This document shows positions 53,425-63,410 of a DNA stretch of 64,000 bases, piece by piece (positions within the stretch are counted from its first letter, which is position 1; each line of letters starts with the position of its first letter). Under the pieces are notes generated by a model. That model had not been told where the DNA came from. It made no database searches and saw nothing but the letters and a program-made list of their open reading frames with translations. The stretch is taken from positions 310,001 to 374,000 of the forward strand of contig CAVVUC010000002.1 of NCBI GenBank assembly GCA_963751395.1, read 5' to 3'. Source of the stretch: CAVVUC01 sp963751395. Lineage in GTDB: Bacteria > Verrucomicrobiota > Verrucomicrobiia > Chthoniobacterales > Chthoniobacteraceae. The position numbers and the translations under genes were made by a program.

Positions 53425-55827
53425 TCACCCGTCTGACATTGCCCAGAATTTTTCGAAAGCATCGCTCCACTCGCGGTCCTGCACCCCGCGCCGCGCATTC
53501 GCGCTCATTGTGGCGCGGAGCACCGGGTCCGCTACGAGGCGGTGCGTGGCTGTGGCGAAATCATCCGCATCGAGGCTGCGCGTGATGAACCCGGTTTCGC
53601 CGTGGCGGATCAATTCGCGCGGCCCGCCTTGATCGGAAACAATCACCGGCAACCCCGAAGCCATCGCTTCGAGGACGACATTTCCAAAGGTGTCGGTCGT
53701 GCTCGGAAAAACGAACACGTCCGCCGAGGCGAACGCAGCCGCGAGTTCGAGTCCGCTGAGATAACCGGTGAAATGAGCTTCGGGCAGCGCGCGCTTCAAC
53801 TCCTTCAAATACGGGCCGTCGCCCACAAGCACGAGTTGCGCGGCAACCTTGCGCTCGCGCAGTTTGCGATACGCCGCCGCGAGAACGTCGAGGTCCTTTT
53901 CCTTCGAGATGCGTCCGACGTAGAGTAGGATTGCCTCGCCATCCCGCGCGCCGAATTTCTCCCGCACCTTCATGTCGCGCCGCGAAGGGTGATACAGAGT
54001 CGTGTCGAGTCCGCGTGGCAGGATTTTGATTTTGTCTGCGGCGATTCCCCGGTCGATCCAGCAGTCGCGGTAGTGCGCCGAGTTCACGTAAAGCAGATCA
54101 AGCTGCGAGTAGAACCAGTGCATGTAGTTCCACGTGAGCGTTTCGAGAAAGCTGTCGTCGGTGAGGATCCGGATGTACTGCGGAAAATCGGTATGATAAA
54201 TCCCGCTGGTGCGCAGCCCCAGCATCTTTGCGGCAAAGAGGGCGGTAATGCCGATCGGGCCCGGCGTGCTGATGATCAGCTCGGTGAATTTTTCGCGCTG
54301 GATGTAATCGAGCATTTGCAGAATCGGCGGGAAGCTCAGCTTTTGCAGCTCGTATTCCGGCAGCTCGAACTCGCCGATCGGCGTGAAGTTCTTGATCGGA
54401 ATGTCGGTGATCTGGATCGCGGTGCGCGATGTCACGACCACGAGGTCTTTGCCCGCGGCGACGCCGGCCGCAGTCATTTTGCGGATCGTCGTGGCGACGC
54501 CGTTGACGTCTTCGAGCGTGTCGGTGAACCACGCGCGCTTGTTGTTGCAGAGCGGCGCGGGCAGTTCGCCCGCGAAGTCCTCGCAGACTTCGCTCAGCCA
54601 TTTCCGCGACGGAGCCTGGCTCTTGAAGGAGTAAATGTAGGGACTCAACAGCAGCACAATCGGAGTCAGCGTGCTCACATCCTGGATGCTCGCGATGACG
54701 TTGCCCGACGAAAGCTCCTTCACGAATTTCGTAAAAAAACGGAACACGAGCTGGTTGGCGAAAAAGTTCGCCATGATGAATGCGCGGCGTTCGGGTTCGG
54801 CGATGCCCGCCGTTTCCTTCGCGAGCAGATTCTTCACGTCCGTTTGCGAGAAATAGCCTGCCAGTTCTTTCCAAAGCGACGCGTTCGCCGGTTTCGCCAG
54901 CTCGAAGATTTTTCCCGAGGCGATGCCTTGCGCGAGGAAGCCCAGCTTTTCGACGAGCGAAAACTCGGTCGGATCGCGGCCTTCCATGAACCGCGAAAAC
55001 ATCTTCTCGACGAACCCGTAATTCTTTTTGTTTCCGCGCAAGACTTTGTCGGTCACGAACGCATAGATCGTGTTGTAGAGCCCATGCGAGAGGGCGAGGG
55101 GAGTGCCGCCTTCGCCGCGTGGCGCGCAGCGGCCCAGCTTGATCTGCGCAAGAAACTCGGAGGCGGTCCGGCATTCGTCCGTTTCGGTGAACGCGAACGC
55201 CGGAAAGATTCCGCCATGATCGTCGGACCCGCCCGTGAACACCTTTTTCCACGGCTCCGGGTGAGTCGGATCGAGCCGGTGGCGATTGGCGAACTCGCTG
55301 AGTTTTTCCGGCGTGAGTTTCGAGAGCGCGAACTGCGCGGCCTCGCTCAGGAGCGCATCGCGATGTCCGTTGATGCCCTCGAAGCACTTGAAAAGCAGCG
55401 CGAGTTTTTCCAGGTGCGCGACCGCTACCTTTTCATCGAGCCGGTAGAGCGGATGCGCCACCGCGTGCGCGATGTCCTGTGCGGCGAGATACTCTTGAAG
55501 TTCGTAGATGTTGTCCCGGAGCGACTGGATTTCTTCGTGCTGTTTTTCCCGGATGCCCCAGACGAGAAGATCAACCTTGCACCGGTCTTCGGGGAACCGC
55601 GTCGTGACCTGTTCACTGATGAAGACGCCCTGCCGATTGGCGATGTCCAGGCAGCCGTCGATCCGGTTGTGATCAGTGATCGTGATGAAATCCATGCCGC
55701 GCGCCTTGAGAGCATCGTAAATCTCGCGCGGCTCCGAATAGCTGTCGGGAAATCCAAACTTGCGCGCGATCCACTCCGCCGAGCGGTTGCTGTGGCGCGA
55801 GTGGATGTGGAGATCAGCTTTGGACAT
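53425..55827 (-). CDS. PHP-domain / GT4 glycosyltransferase fusion
   Basis: An 800-residue protein with two unlike halves. Residues about 1-250 are a PHP phosphoesterase-like domain (MSKADLHIHSRHSNRSAEWI, FITITDHNRIDG). Residues about 400-800 are a GT-B glycosyltransferase with LYVGRISKEKDLDVLAAAYR, LVLVGDGPYLKEL and the donor-binding VFPSTTDTFGNVVLEAMASG. GT4 enzymes add sugars from nucleotide donors. No signal peptide. The fusion suggests a hydrolase and a transferase acting on one substrate, perhaps a glycolipid, but this is inference. It lies 22 bases upstream of dnaG on the same strand. Confidence 0.85.
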   Translation of the reverse strand: MSKADLHIHSRHSNRSAEWIARKFGFPDSYSEPREIYDALKARGMDFITITDHNRIDGCLDIANRQGVFISEQVTTRFPEDRCKVDLLVWGIREKQHEEIQSLRDNIYELQEYLAAQDIAHAVAHPLYRLDEKVAVAHLEKLALLFKCFEGINGHRDALLSEAAQFALSKLTPEKLSEFANRHRLDPTHPEPWKKVFTGGSDDHGGIFPAFAFTETDECRTASEFLAQIKLGRCAPRGEGGTPLALSHGLYNTIYAFVTDKVLRGNKKNYGFVEKMFSRFMEGRDPTEFSLVEKLGFLAQGIASGKIFELAKPANASLWKELAGYFSQTDVKNLLAKETAGIAEPERRAFIMANFFANQLVFRFFTKFVKELSSGNVIASIQDVSTLTPIVLLLSPYIYSFKSQAPSRKWLSEVCEDFAGELPAPLCNNKRAWFTDTLEDVNGVATTIRKMTAAGVAAGKDLVVVTSRTAIQITDIPIKNFTPIGEFELPEYELQKLSFPPILQMLDYIQREKFTELIISTPGPIGITALFAAKMLGLRTSGIYHTDFPQYIRILTDDSFLETLTWNYMHWFYSQLDLLYVNSAHYRDCWIDRGIAADKIKILPRGLDTTLYHPSRRDMKVREKFGARDGEAILLYVGRISKEKDLDVLAAAYRKLRERKVAAQLVLVGDGPYLKELKRALPEAHFTGYLSGLELAAAFASADVFVFPSTTDTFGNVVLEAMASGLPVIVSDQGGPRELIRHGETGFITRSLDADDFATATHRLVADPVLRATMSANARRGVQDREWSDAFEKFWAMSDG

Positions 55828-56032
55828 TTCTGGAAGTCCTGTTCCTACTCTTATTCCTGATCTTAATCAAAAGGGTAATCGTACCTTGCCGGGGCAATTT
55901 CGTCGCGTGGCGGAAGTCGGCTTGTGTCCATCGCGTGCTTGCCTGCCCGTCATGCTCATCCCCTCGCCGCGAAGCTCAGCTTCTCCTTCAAAATTGCGTT
56001 GCCAAGTCCCCAACTTGGTAACGAGTCAAAAG
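55828..56032. other. Short intergenic stretch with a palindrome
   Basis: No gene is seen. GTTGCCAAGT-CCCC-AACTTGGTAAC (56008-56032, near-palindrome) abuts the rsmB fragment that starts at 56033. Confidence 0.55.
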
Positions 56033-56226
56033 AAGTCGTGCCGCTGCTGAAGAAGGGCGGCTCGATCGTTTACAGCTCCTGCAGCCTCGAACCCGAGGAA
56101 AACGAAAAAGTCGTCGAACGGGTGGGCACAGAATTCCCCGATCTCCACTTCATTGAATCAAGACAGTCGCTCCCCTTCCGCGATCACATCAACGGCGCAT
56201 TCGCCGCCAAGTTTGTTCGCGAGTGA
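56033..56226 (+). pseudogene. 3' fragment of a second rsmB
   Basis: These 194 bases match 27921-28114, the end of intact rsmB, without gaps. About 14 positions differ, most of them silent; the two protein changes I see are Ala to Thr and Asp to Asn. It keeps the motif VYSSCSLEPEENEKV and the stop codon but has no start or catalytic core. It stands between the PHP-glycosyltransferase and VWA genes. The silent divergence suggests the piece came from a related genome whose rsmB was under selection. Confidence 0.85.
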
Positions 56227-56245
56227 ACTTGCCGAACCGAGAGAT

Positions 56246-58851
56246 TCAACTCCAGTTCCGCCGACGCATCCAGATGTCGAACGGAAAGAGGATCAAGGCG
56301 AAGCTCAAAAAGTAGGGCGTCAGATCTTCGTGCTTCACGGCCTTTTGAGACGGCCGCTTGAAGACGTCATCGGGTTGCGGATCGAACTGTCCGCCGCAGA
56401 TTTCCGCCAACTGCCGTAGCAGTGTTTCGTTCGTGTCGCTCGTGAGAAACTCTTTCGGATAACTGCGTGTGTGGCCGAAGACGTATTCGCCCTCGGGAAG
56501 TTGCGGGGAGCTGATGGAGAAAATGGAGGTGCCTTCCGTCGGCAAGTCGAACGATGCGGTGTAACTGCCCGGCGCGTCCTGCCCGGCCTGCTTGGTCTGC
56601 TTTTCTCCATTGGGCCAGAGACAATGAATCGTGATCGGCAGTTGATTGCGGAAGTTCCCCTCCGGAGTTACCGTGTCGATCTTCAACACGAGCCGGTCGC
56701 CGCTCTCCACGGTCGTCACTTGGAAGTTCGACTGGTCGCTCTTGCGCATCATCGCGCGCACGAACTGGGCCCAGAATTTTCCGAAGCCCGGCCACGCCAG
56801 CCATTCCGAAGCCCATCGGCTTTTCGCGTCACTGGTGAATGCCGCAGCCTGACCGAGTCCGTATCGCCAGGTGGCGAGCAGCGGCTCGCCGCGCTCGGTC
56901 GCGAGCAGGACTTCTCCGGTCGGCTTTGGTTTGGTTGCGTTGTAGCCGAGAAGCAGCGGCGACTGCTTCCAGTCGATCCCTTCGAGAATCGGCGAGGGCA
57001 TTGCCTGCACCGCCGCGAACGGCTCCTCGACAAGACTGCTTTGCGCGACCCGCATGGTCTCGGTGCTGAAGATCTGCGGCAGGCTCAGCGCGTCGTTCGT
57101 AAGGTAAAATCTCCCGTTACCGCGCTCAGCCAGACGTTTCAAAAACTCGACATCCTTGTCGTTCTCCATGCCGAGTCCCACAACGGAAGTGGTGATCCTG
57201 CTCGCGAGCATGGCTGCGACCACATCCTCCGAGGAACCGCCTGTGCGCGTTCCGTCGGCCATGTCGCCCGCCGACTTCTCCTCCGCGTCGGCAGCGTCGG
57301 CGAAAAGGATGAAGTGTTTGATCTTCGCATTCACGTCGCGGAGCTGCTGAAACGCATCGACAAGCGAGGTGTAAATGTAGATGCCGCCGCCACCGGCTGT
57401 GATCGACATGATCTTTTGAGCGATCGCGCTCTTGTCGTCCGGCTTCGCCAGCGGCGCGACGACATGAACCTGGGTATCAACCGCAACAAGTCCGAAGAGA
57501 TCTTTCGGCTGCAATACGCCGAGCGCATAGACGGCGCCCTGATCCGCAAGCGACATCTTCGTTTGCCCCTGCACCTGCGCGGCCATCGAGCCGGAGCGGT
57601 CGAGCGCAACGAGCAGCGCGACGCTCGGCGTGTCGATGCGATCTTCGTGCTCCATTCGCACCGGCAGCATTTGTTCCACCGGTGTCTTGTAATAGCCACC
57701 CACGCCGTAGCTGTTCTCGCCGCCGAGCATCACGAAGCCGCCACCGAAATCCTGAACCCACACTCGATACATCTCCATTTGTTCGCGCGTCAAAGCGAGC
57801 GACGAAACATCGCTGATCATGAACAAGTCGAACTGCTCCAGGTCTTCGAGCGTCTTCGGGAGACCAGCCTGGCCGCGCACTTCGACGGTGATTTTCTCCG
57901 AGCGCAAGGCACCTGCGAGCGGCTTCGCCTTTTCTTCATCGCCATCGACGATAAGCACTCGTGGTTCGCCCCGGAGGCTCACGGTTGCTTGCGCGCGGTT
58001 GTTTTCAAGCTGCGTGTCCTGCCCTGGAGCAATCTCGACCTCAAACGATACAAGGTTCCCCCGGCCTTGAGGTTCCTGAACACCGTGGCGTTGCTGCCGG
58101 GCTTGATGTCGAGGTCGGTTTGTTGGATGAGGAACTGGTTTTGGTAAAGTTTCACCGAGGCTGTGGTTGCGATGTTGCTACGGATTTTCGCGGTGAGATC
58201 GAAAGGCTCGCCGGTTTTCAGTCTTCGCGGAGTTTCGACTTTTTCGACGAGCACCTCGGGCCGTTGGGCGTTGCGAAGAGGCACGGTGCAAAGCTGGATT
58301 TCAGACGCGGCCAGCTTTCGAGCGGCCCCGGCGGCCCGATCGCCTGTGTCGTTGCCATCGCTCAACAACACGAGCCGCTTCGCTTTTTCCGCAGGGAAAA
58401 CTGCGCTCGCAAATTCCAGTGCCCTGCCGATATCGGTGCCCGCGCGATCCGGGAGCTCCGGCCACTTCTCCGCGAGACGAAGGTTGTTTGCAGCCGGCTG
58501 CCAGACCTCGGCCCCCCTGGCGAATCCAACAACGCCGGCTTCATCGCCGGACCGATGGCTCGGCAGACTGGATGCGATGAAGTCGCGTGCCTGTTTTCTC
58601 GCTTCGTGCGAGATGCTCGCCGAATCATCGACGAGACACAGCACCGTGAGGTCGTTTGAATTGATTCTCCAGCGCACGCCGGCAAGCGCCAGAATGAGGA
58701 GCGACAGAATGAGCACGCGCATGGCCAGGCATGCGCGGCGCTGATTTGGCGTCATGTCCGCGAGCGATCGCCTCGACGCCAATGCGAGCAGCGGCAGGGA
58801 GAGCAAAAGGCCGAAAAACCACGGATGCGTGAACTCGATCATTGGCCGCAT
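56246..58851 (-). CDS. Large VWA/glutamine-amidotransferase-like membrane protein, one -1 shift
   Basis: Read as one gene it gives 868 residues. The N-terminal part has two membrane helices (WFFGLLLSLPLLALASRRS, LILSLLILALAGV) and a VWA-like domain (VLCLVDDSASISHEARKQAR). The middle has a class I amidotransferase-like fold (RVLIVDGDEEKAKPLAGALR, GGFVMLGGENSYGVGGY), then a second VWA (LLVALDRSGSMAAQVQG), and a C-terminal helix (PYFLSFALILFPFDIWM). A missing base near 58051 breaks the frame between GGTL and VSFEVEIAPGQ; one added base restores it. It follows the BatA-like gene after 1 base. Confidence 0.8.
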
Positions 58852-58852
58852 C

Positions 58853-60769
58853 TCATTCCGTGCGCCGCCGGTGGTAGAGCCACCATTCGAGGTAGCAAAG
58901 TGCAAAGGCCGCGAGTGCGAGCCAAGTCCAGAAGTGCCACGCAACAAGATCGCGGAATGCGGATTGCGGAATGCGGAGAGGTTGCGCGCTCTTTGCGGCT
59001 GTGTCTGAGGTTCTTAAATCCGATTCGGTTGCGCTAAAGGTATTGACCGCGAGCCATGAGAGTTTGTCTTCATCCTGCACGAGGTAAAAACCGTTCTTCA
59101 CTGGTCGAAATGAACTGCGCGCGAGATGGGCGGAATCGATCTTGCCGATTGTCGTGATGGCACGTTGCGGCTCAGTCCAAACGGTTTGCCCCCGCGAAAG
59201 ATCGATGGCTTCTCCAGCGTGCGCGCTCATGGCGGCTTCGGCTGTCTCACCCGCCAGCCATTGCAGCGTGTTCGACATCAGCAGCGGAAAGGCGACGCGC
59301 AACGGCAGGTCCGAATCGGCAACATCGAACCCAAATGCGGCGAGTCGTTGTTCGCGGGCATTTTCGAAACGGCGAGATCCGGTGATGACAAGCGGGTGAT
59401 CAAACGAGCGCAGCGGCGCTTGAAAACGCCACGAGCCGACCGCCTCACGGAATCGAATCTTCTCCGAGCGCAGGAAGGTGACGTTCTGCAAATTCACGAG
59501 CCGCAGGATCGGGCTTGTCTCATCGGTATCGCTGACAAGCGGTTGATCGAGAAGCGATGGATCGGTTGCGAATGGCGTCTTCTTGATGAACAAACAATTG
59601 CCCGCCGCTTTTTCGAGGTCGAATCCCTCTGGCAGTTCGCCGTCGAGAATGACCGCATCGAAATTCTTCGCCATGTCGAGCCGGAAGGCATCGGGCGCGA
59701 GCAGGTCAAATTTGATGAGGTCATCGGCCTCGAGCATTTTCTCGATGAACCAATTGTCTCGCGTGACAAGGAGGATGCGAGCAGGTTCATGCGCGGGCAA
59801 CACTGCGCAAGCCGCGTTGTCCACCGCGAGCGCATCCTTTGAATCAAGACGCGCAGTGAGCCAGCCACGGGCGTTCGCGCCCGCTCGCGGGACGGAGGGA
59901 AAAATATCGAGCCGGCGTCCGTTCGGTTCGATGGCATAGGGCTTCACGTCAATGGCCTTGCCGTCGAAATACAACTCGACGTTCCCTCGCGCGGGCTTGT
60001 CGCTGAAGTTGCTGATTTCGAGAAGAACCTCGGAGGTTTGACGGCTCGCCGGAACCGGACGTGTCGCGAAACGGGTGATCGCGACATTGTCCGAGCCGGT
60101 GCCGGTGGAAACGAATTCGATTTTGGATTCTGGATGGAAAGCCTGGCCGTCGCTTCGCGTCCGTTGCAGTTGGATTTTGGATTCGGTGTCCGTGAAGACG
60201 ACGATTTGTTTTGGGCCGCTGCGGGATGCGAGCAGTTCGTCGGCGAACTGGAGGGACGCTTTCAGATCTCCAGCGGCATCGGTCGGCTCCAGTTTTGCGA
60301 TGGCCTCCTGCAAGGCTTTGCCGTCGCCGGTGAAAGGCACGACGACATTGGCGTCGCTGTCCGCCGCAAGCAGCGCCATTTGATTTTGCGGGCCTGCACG
60401 ACTCGCCCGGACGGCCACGAGTCGCTTCGCCTTCTCGAAGCGCGATTCACCAGCCGACTCGCGAGCCTGCATCCGCGCGCGTGTGTCGAGGATCAGCACG
60501 GTTGAGGCTCCGGCTTTTACGAAGCGGTCGAATTCCGGCTTCGCCAGCGCGAGGAGAATGAGCAGAAAAATAAGCAGGTGCAAAAGCAGCGAGAGCAACT
60601 GGCGAAGTTTTTGAAACAAAGCGCGGCGGCGGTTCTCGCGCAGAACCCGCTGCCAGAACATGAGCGTCGAAACATGCACCGGCCTGCGTTTCAGTTTCAG
60701 CAGGTAGAGCAGCACGATCACCGGCACGATCGTGAGGAATGAAAAGGCGAGCGGGTTGAGGAAGGTCAT
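58853..60769 (-). CDS. BatA-like VWA membrane protein
   Basis: A 638-residue protein. It starts MTFLNPLAFSFLTIVPVIVL, the N-terminal BatA segment, with a second helix LSLLLHLLIFLLILLALAKP. A VWA-like domain follows (ASTVLILDTRARMQARESAG, QIVVFTDTESK). Near the C-terminus a membrane helix (HFWTWLALAAFALCYLEWWL) anchors it. Residues about 597-606 (PLRIPQSAFRD) are encoded by a 7-bp array. It overlaps the DUF58 gene in ATGA (60766-60769). Such genes form a MoxR/DUF58/VWA system of uncertain role; the MoxR gene is not in the window. Confidence 0.82.
   Translation of the reverse strand: MTFLNPLAFSFLTIVPVIVLLYLLKLKRRPVHVSTLMFWQRVLRENRRRALFQKLRQLLSLLLHLLIFLLILLALAKPEFDRFVKAGASTVLILDTRARMQARESAGESRFEKAKRLVAVRASRAGPQNQMALLAADSDANVVVPFTGDGKALQEAIAKLEPTDAAGDLKASLQFADELLASRSGPKQIVVFTDTESKIQLQRTRSDGQAFHPESKIEFVSTGTGSDNVAITRFATRPVPASRQTSEVLLEISNFSDKPARGNVELYFDGKAIDVKPYAIEPNGRRLDIFPSVPRAGANARGWLTARLDSKDALAVDNAACAVLPAHEPARILLVTRDNWFIEKMLEADDLIKFDLLAPDAFRLDMAKNFDAVILDGELPEGFDLEKAAGNCLFIKKTPFATDPSLLDQPLVSDTDETSPILRLVNLQNVTFLRSEKIRFREAVGSWRFQAPLRSFDHPLVITGSRRFENAREQRLAAFGFDVADSDLPLRVAFPLLMSNTLQWLAGETAEAAMSAHAGEAIDLSRGQTVWTEPQRAITTIGKIDSAHLARSSFRPVKNGFYLVQDEDKLSWLAVNTFSATESDLRTSDTAAKSAQPLRIPQSAFRDLVAWHFWTWLALAAFALCYLEWWLYHRRRTE
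58953..58980. repeat. 7-bp array CGGAATG inside the BatA-like gene
   Basis: CGGAATG-CGGATTG-CGGAATG-CGGAGAG, four units, read in frame just before the last membrane helix. Confidence 0.85.
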
Positions 60770-61677
60770 TTCACCAGCCTCCCATCGCGCAACACGCGCA
60801 GAACAAAGTCCTCGAATGGAATCGCGGTCGCGGCGCGCGCATGGCCGATCTGGCGTTTCAGGCAAAAGGTTTCGAGGCCGGAAAGGAAGGCGTTGATCTC
60901 GCTGCGATAGCGGCCCAGGAGCGACGGATCGGAGGTGACTTCGAACGGCTGCTCCGTCTCCACGTCGATCAGACGCAGGTCCCCGAGCAACTCGGGCTGG
61001 AGTTCTGTCGGGTCGAGCACCTGGATGATGTGCGCCTCGAATTGATTGAAACGCAGCAAAGCCAGCGATTCCTCGTAACCGTCCGGATCAAAAAAATCGC
61101 TGAGCACAAATACCAGTCCGCGTCTTTTCACGCGCTGCGCAAAGGCGCGGAAGCTTGGCAGGAGGCGGGTCGGGCCATCCTGCGGCGGAACGCGACCCAG
61201 AAACTCCAGCACCTTGTGAAACTGCCCCTTGCCGCGCGACATGCCCATGTGATCGCCGAGCGCGGAGCCGAAATAATGCACATTCACACGGTCGAGGTTC
61301 GCGAGCGCGATGTATGCAAGCGATGCGGCAATCCGGCGCGACTGGTCGAACTTGGTCGGGAGTTGTGCCGGTTTCCACCGCATCGAGGCGCTCGCATCGA
61401 TCAGGAAATAGACGGGCAGGTCCTGCTCCTCCTCGTAGAGCTTTATGAAAAGCCGGTCGAGCCGTCCGTAGATGTTCCAGTCGATGTTGCGCAAGTCATC
61501 GCCGAACGAGTAGTTGCGGTAGTCGGCGAATTCGAGACTCGATCCGGTCTGCCTCGATCTGCGCTCGGCGTGCTGCTGGCCGCGAAAGAGTTTCTTCGAC
61601 AGCAGATAAAGCTGTTCGAGTTTCGAGAGAAAAGCGGAGTCGAAGAGGAGTGCGCCGGAGGTTTCCAAGGGTTCCAT
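60766..61677 (-). CDS. DUF58 protein
   Basis: A 303-residue protein with the DUF58 landmarks: LEQLYLLSKKLFRGQQHAER, SLEFADYRNYSFGDDLRNID, and YFLIDASASMRW with a VWA-like MIDAS. The family accompanies MoxR ATPases and Bat proteins. The ATG at 61677 (MEPLETSGALLFD) is preferred to a longer frame that runs into cca. It overlaps the BatA-like gene by 4 bases, which implies coupling. Confidence 0.87.
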   Translation of the reverse strand: MEPLETSGALLFDSAFLSKLEQLYLLSKKLFRGQQHAERRSRQTGSSLEFADYRNYSFGDDLRNIDWNIYGRLDRLFIKLYEEEQDLPVYFLIDASASMRWKPAQLPTKFDQSRRIAASLAYIALANLDRVNVHYFGSALGDHMGMSRGKGQFHKVLEFLGRVPPQDGPTRLLPSFRAFAQRVKRRGLVFVLSDFFDPDGYEESLALLRFNQFEAHIIQVLDPTELQPELLGDLRLIDVETEQPFEVTSDPSLLGRYRSEINAFLSGLETFCLKRQIGHARAATAIPFEDFVLRVLRDGRLVK

Positions 61678-61700
61678 GTCGATGGGCCGGTTGGCGCGAG

Positions 61701-63035
61701 TCAGGTTTTTCTGAATTCCCGCACAACCCAGTCCAGCGCTTCCTCGCGGCTGGAGAGCGCCCGCTCCAACTGCCGGGTCTGCACGGCTTCGAGGATTTGG
61801 CCGACGATCGGGCCGGGTTTCCAGCCAAGGGCGAGCACGTCGTTGCCGGTGACGAGCGGCGGCGGAATGAGCGGCTCGTTCGCGAATTCTTCGCGCTTCG
61901 CAAGCAGGAAGTCGTAGTTGTCGAGCGCGCCGTGGCTGCTGGCGCAATCGACTTTGTGCAGCGCCAGCTCGTCGTCGAAGTGCGGTCGTGACATGAACCG
62001 CTTCAGCTTGGAGACGCGCATTTTCTGCACGTCCTTGAAAACCATGTGCTGATCGACGGCCTCGACCGTCGCGTCGATTTCGTCGCGGGAAAACCGGAGC
62101 CGTTCCATGACACGCAGCGTCATGTTCGCGCCGACTTTGTCGTGCCCGCTGAACCGGATGCGCTGATCGGCCTCGTCGTAGCTGTAGGTGCCGGGTTTTC
62201 CGATGTCGTGAAAAAGCACGGAGAAAACAAGCGGCACGGAGACTTGCTCCGGGAGCAGTTCGAGCATGCGGCGCGTGTGAACGAAGACGTCGCCCTCGGG
62301 GTGGAATTGCGGCGGTTGCTCGCAGCCTTTGAGCGCGGTGATTTCCGGCAGCACCTGCCGCATCAGGCCGCTCGCATCGAGCAGATCGAAGCCGCGCACC
62401 CGGTTCGGTGACAGAAAAATGCGGACGAGTTCCTCGCGAACGCGTTCGGCGCTTACGACATGAATTTCCGGCGCATTTTCAAGCAGCGCCTCCCACGTTT
62501 TCCCTTCGATCTCGAATCCGAGCGTCGCGGCGAATCGCACCGCCCGCAGCATGCGCAGACGGTCCTCGCGGAAGCGGTCCTCGGGATTGCCGATCGCTCG
62601 CAGGATTCGCGATGAGAGGTCGGCCTGGCCGTTGACGTAGTCGATGATCTCCTCGCGAATTGGGTCGAGGAACATCCCGTTCACCGTGAAGTCGCGCCGC
62701 TCGGCATCCTGCCGCGACGAGGCGAAGGTGACGGCTGCGGGATGCCGCCCGTCGATATACACGCCGTCGGACCTAAAAGTGGCGACTTGGAATTGCGTTC
62801 CCTCGTCGAGCACGCAGATCACTCCAAACTGCGCGCCTACGGCAATCGTGCGGGGGAACAGTGCCTGAACCTGCCCGGGACGGGCGCTGGTTGCGATGTC
62901 GTAATCGACCGGAGGAACTTTGCGCAGGAAATCGCGGACGCATCCGCCGGCATAATACGCCTCGAATCCTTCACGCTGCAAGCGCTCCACGATTCGACGC
63001 GCGGCTGTTTCCATTGCATCGGGCATTGCTGACAT
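61701..63035 (-). CDS. cca: CCA tRNA nucleotidyltransferase
   Basis: A 444-residue class II enzyme that adds CCA to tRNA 3' ends. The head domain has AYYAGGCVRDFLRKVPPVDYDI, split here by motif, with the DxD in the pol-beta core, and SRQDAERRDFTVNGMFLDP. The neck domain has NPEDRFREDRLRMLRAVRFA. An HD domain follows (LVFSVLFHDIGKPGTY). The start MSAMPDAMETAARRIVER is typical. It precedes the DUF58 gene by 23 bases. Confidence 0.94.
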   Translation of the reverse strand: MSAMPDAMETAARRIVERLQREGFEAYYAGGCVRDFLRKVPPVDYDIATSARPGQVQALFPRTIAVGAQFGVICVLDEGTQFQVATFRSDGVYIDGRHPAAVTFASSRQDAERRDFTVNGMFLDPIREEIIDYVNGQADLSSRILRAIGNPEDRFREDRLRMLRAVRFAATLGFEIEGKTWEALLENAPEIHVVSAERVREELVRIFLSPNRVRGFDLLDASGLMRQVLPEITALKGCEQPPQFHPEGDVFVHTRRMLELLPEQVSVPLVFSVLFHDIGKPGTYSYDEADQRIRFSGHDKVGANMTLRVMERLRFSRDEIDATVEAVDQHMVFKDVQKMRVSKLKRFMSRPHFDDELALHKVDCASSHGALDNYDFLLAKREEFANEPLIPPPLVTGNDVLALGWKPGPIVGQILEAVQTRQLERALSSREEALDWVVREFRKT

Positions 63036-63098
63036 TTGCCCAATGCAGGTGGTTATTCCAACGGTTTTGCCAGACTCGCCGGGCGGATTCTCAAACGG

Positions 63099-63410
63099 TC
63101 AGGGCGCAGGCGCAGGCGCGTTGGCGTTGCGCTGAATCCCGTATTTTTTCACGATCTCCTTCGCGTCGTTGTCAGTCTGCGCGAGATCGAGAAGATCGTT
63201 CACGAGTTTTTCAAGACCCGCCTGAACCTTGTGCGACTGGCTCACCAGGTCCTCCTGTCGCTGGATTGTGCTCTGAAAAGCGGTGCGCTGGCTGCTGATC
63301 GCCGAAAGCTGCCAGATGAAGATCAGGACGAGGCTGATCGACAACAGCGTGAGCGGCAGAAATGCGTCGGGCCGGATGATGGAGTGGGAATGATGTGTCT
63401 CGGAGTTCAT
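63099..63410 (-). CDS. Small membrane protein with coiled coil (second gene)
   Basis: A 103-residue protein: a short polar start, one membrane helix (PLTLLSISLVLIFIWQLSAI), then a coiled region (QSTIQRQEDLVSQSHKVQAG) and an Ala/Pro end. Its start overlaps the end of the preceding gene in ATGA (63407-63410). The two look like paralogues or partners. No family recognised. Confidence 0.65.
   Translation of the reverse strand: MNSETHHSHSIIRPDAFLPLTLLSISLVLIFIWQLSAISSQRTAFQSTIQRQEDLVSQSHKVQAGLEKLVNDLLDLAQTDNDAKEIVKKYGIQRNANAPAPAP

Noticed and set aside
53989..55860. Plus-strand frame of 623 codons opposite the PHP-glycosyltransferase gene
   Set aside because: Antisense shadow of a gene with clear PHP and GT4 motifs.
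56471..58147. Plus-strand frame of 558 codons opposite the VWA gene
   Set aside because: Antisense shadow; the minus strand has VWA motifs and proper codon bias.
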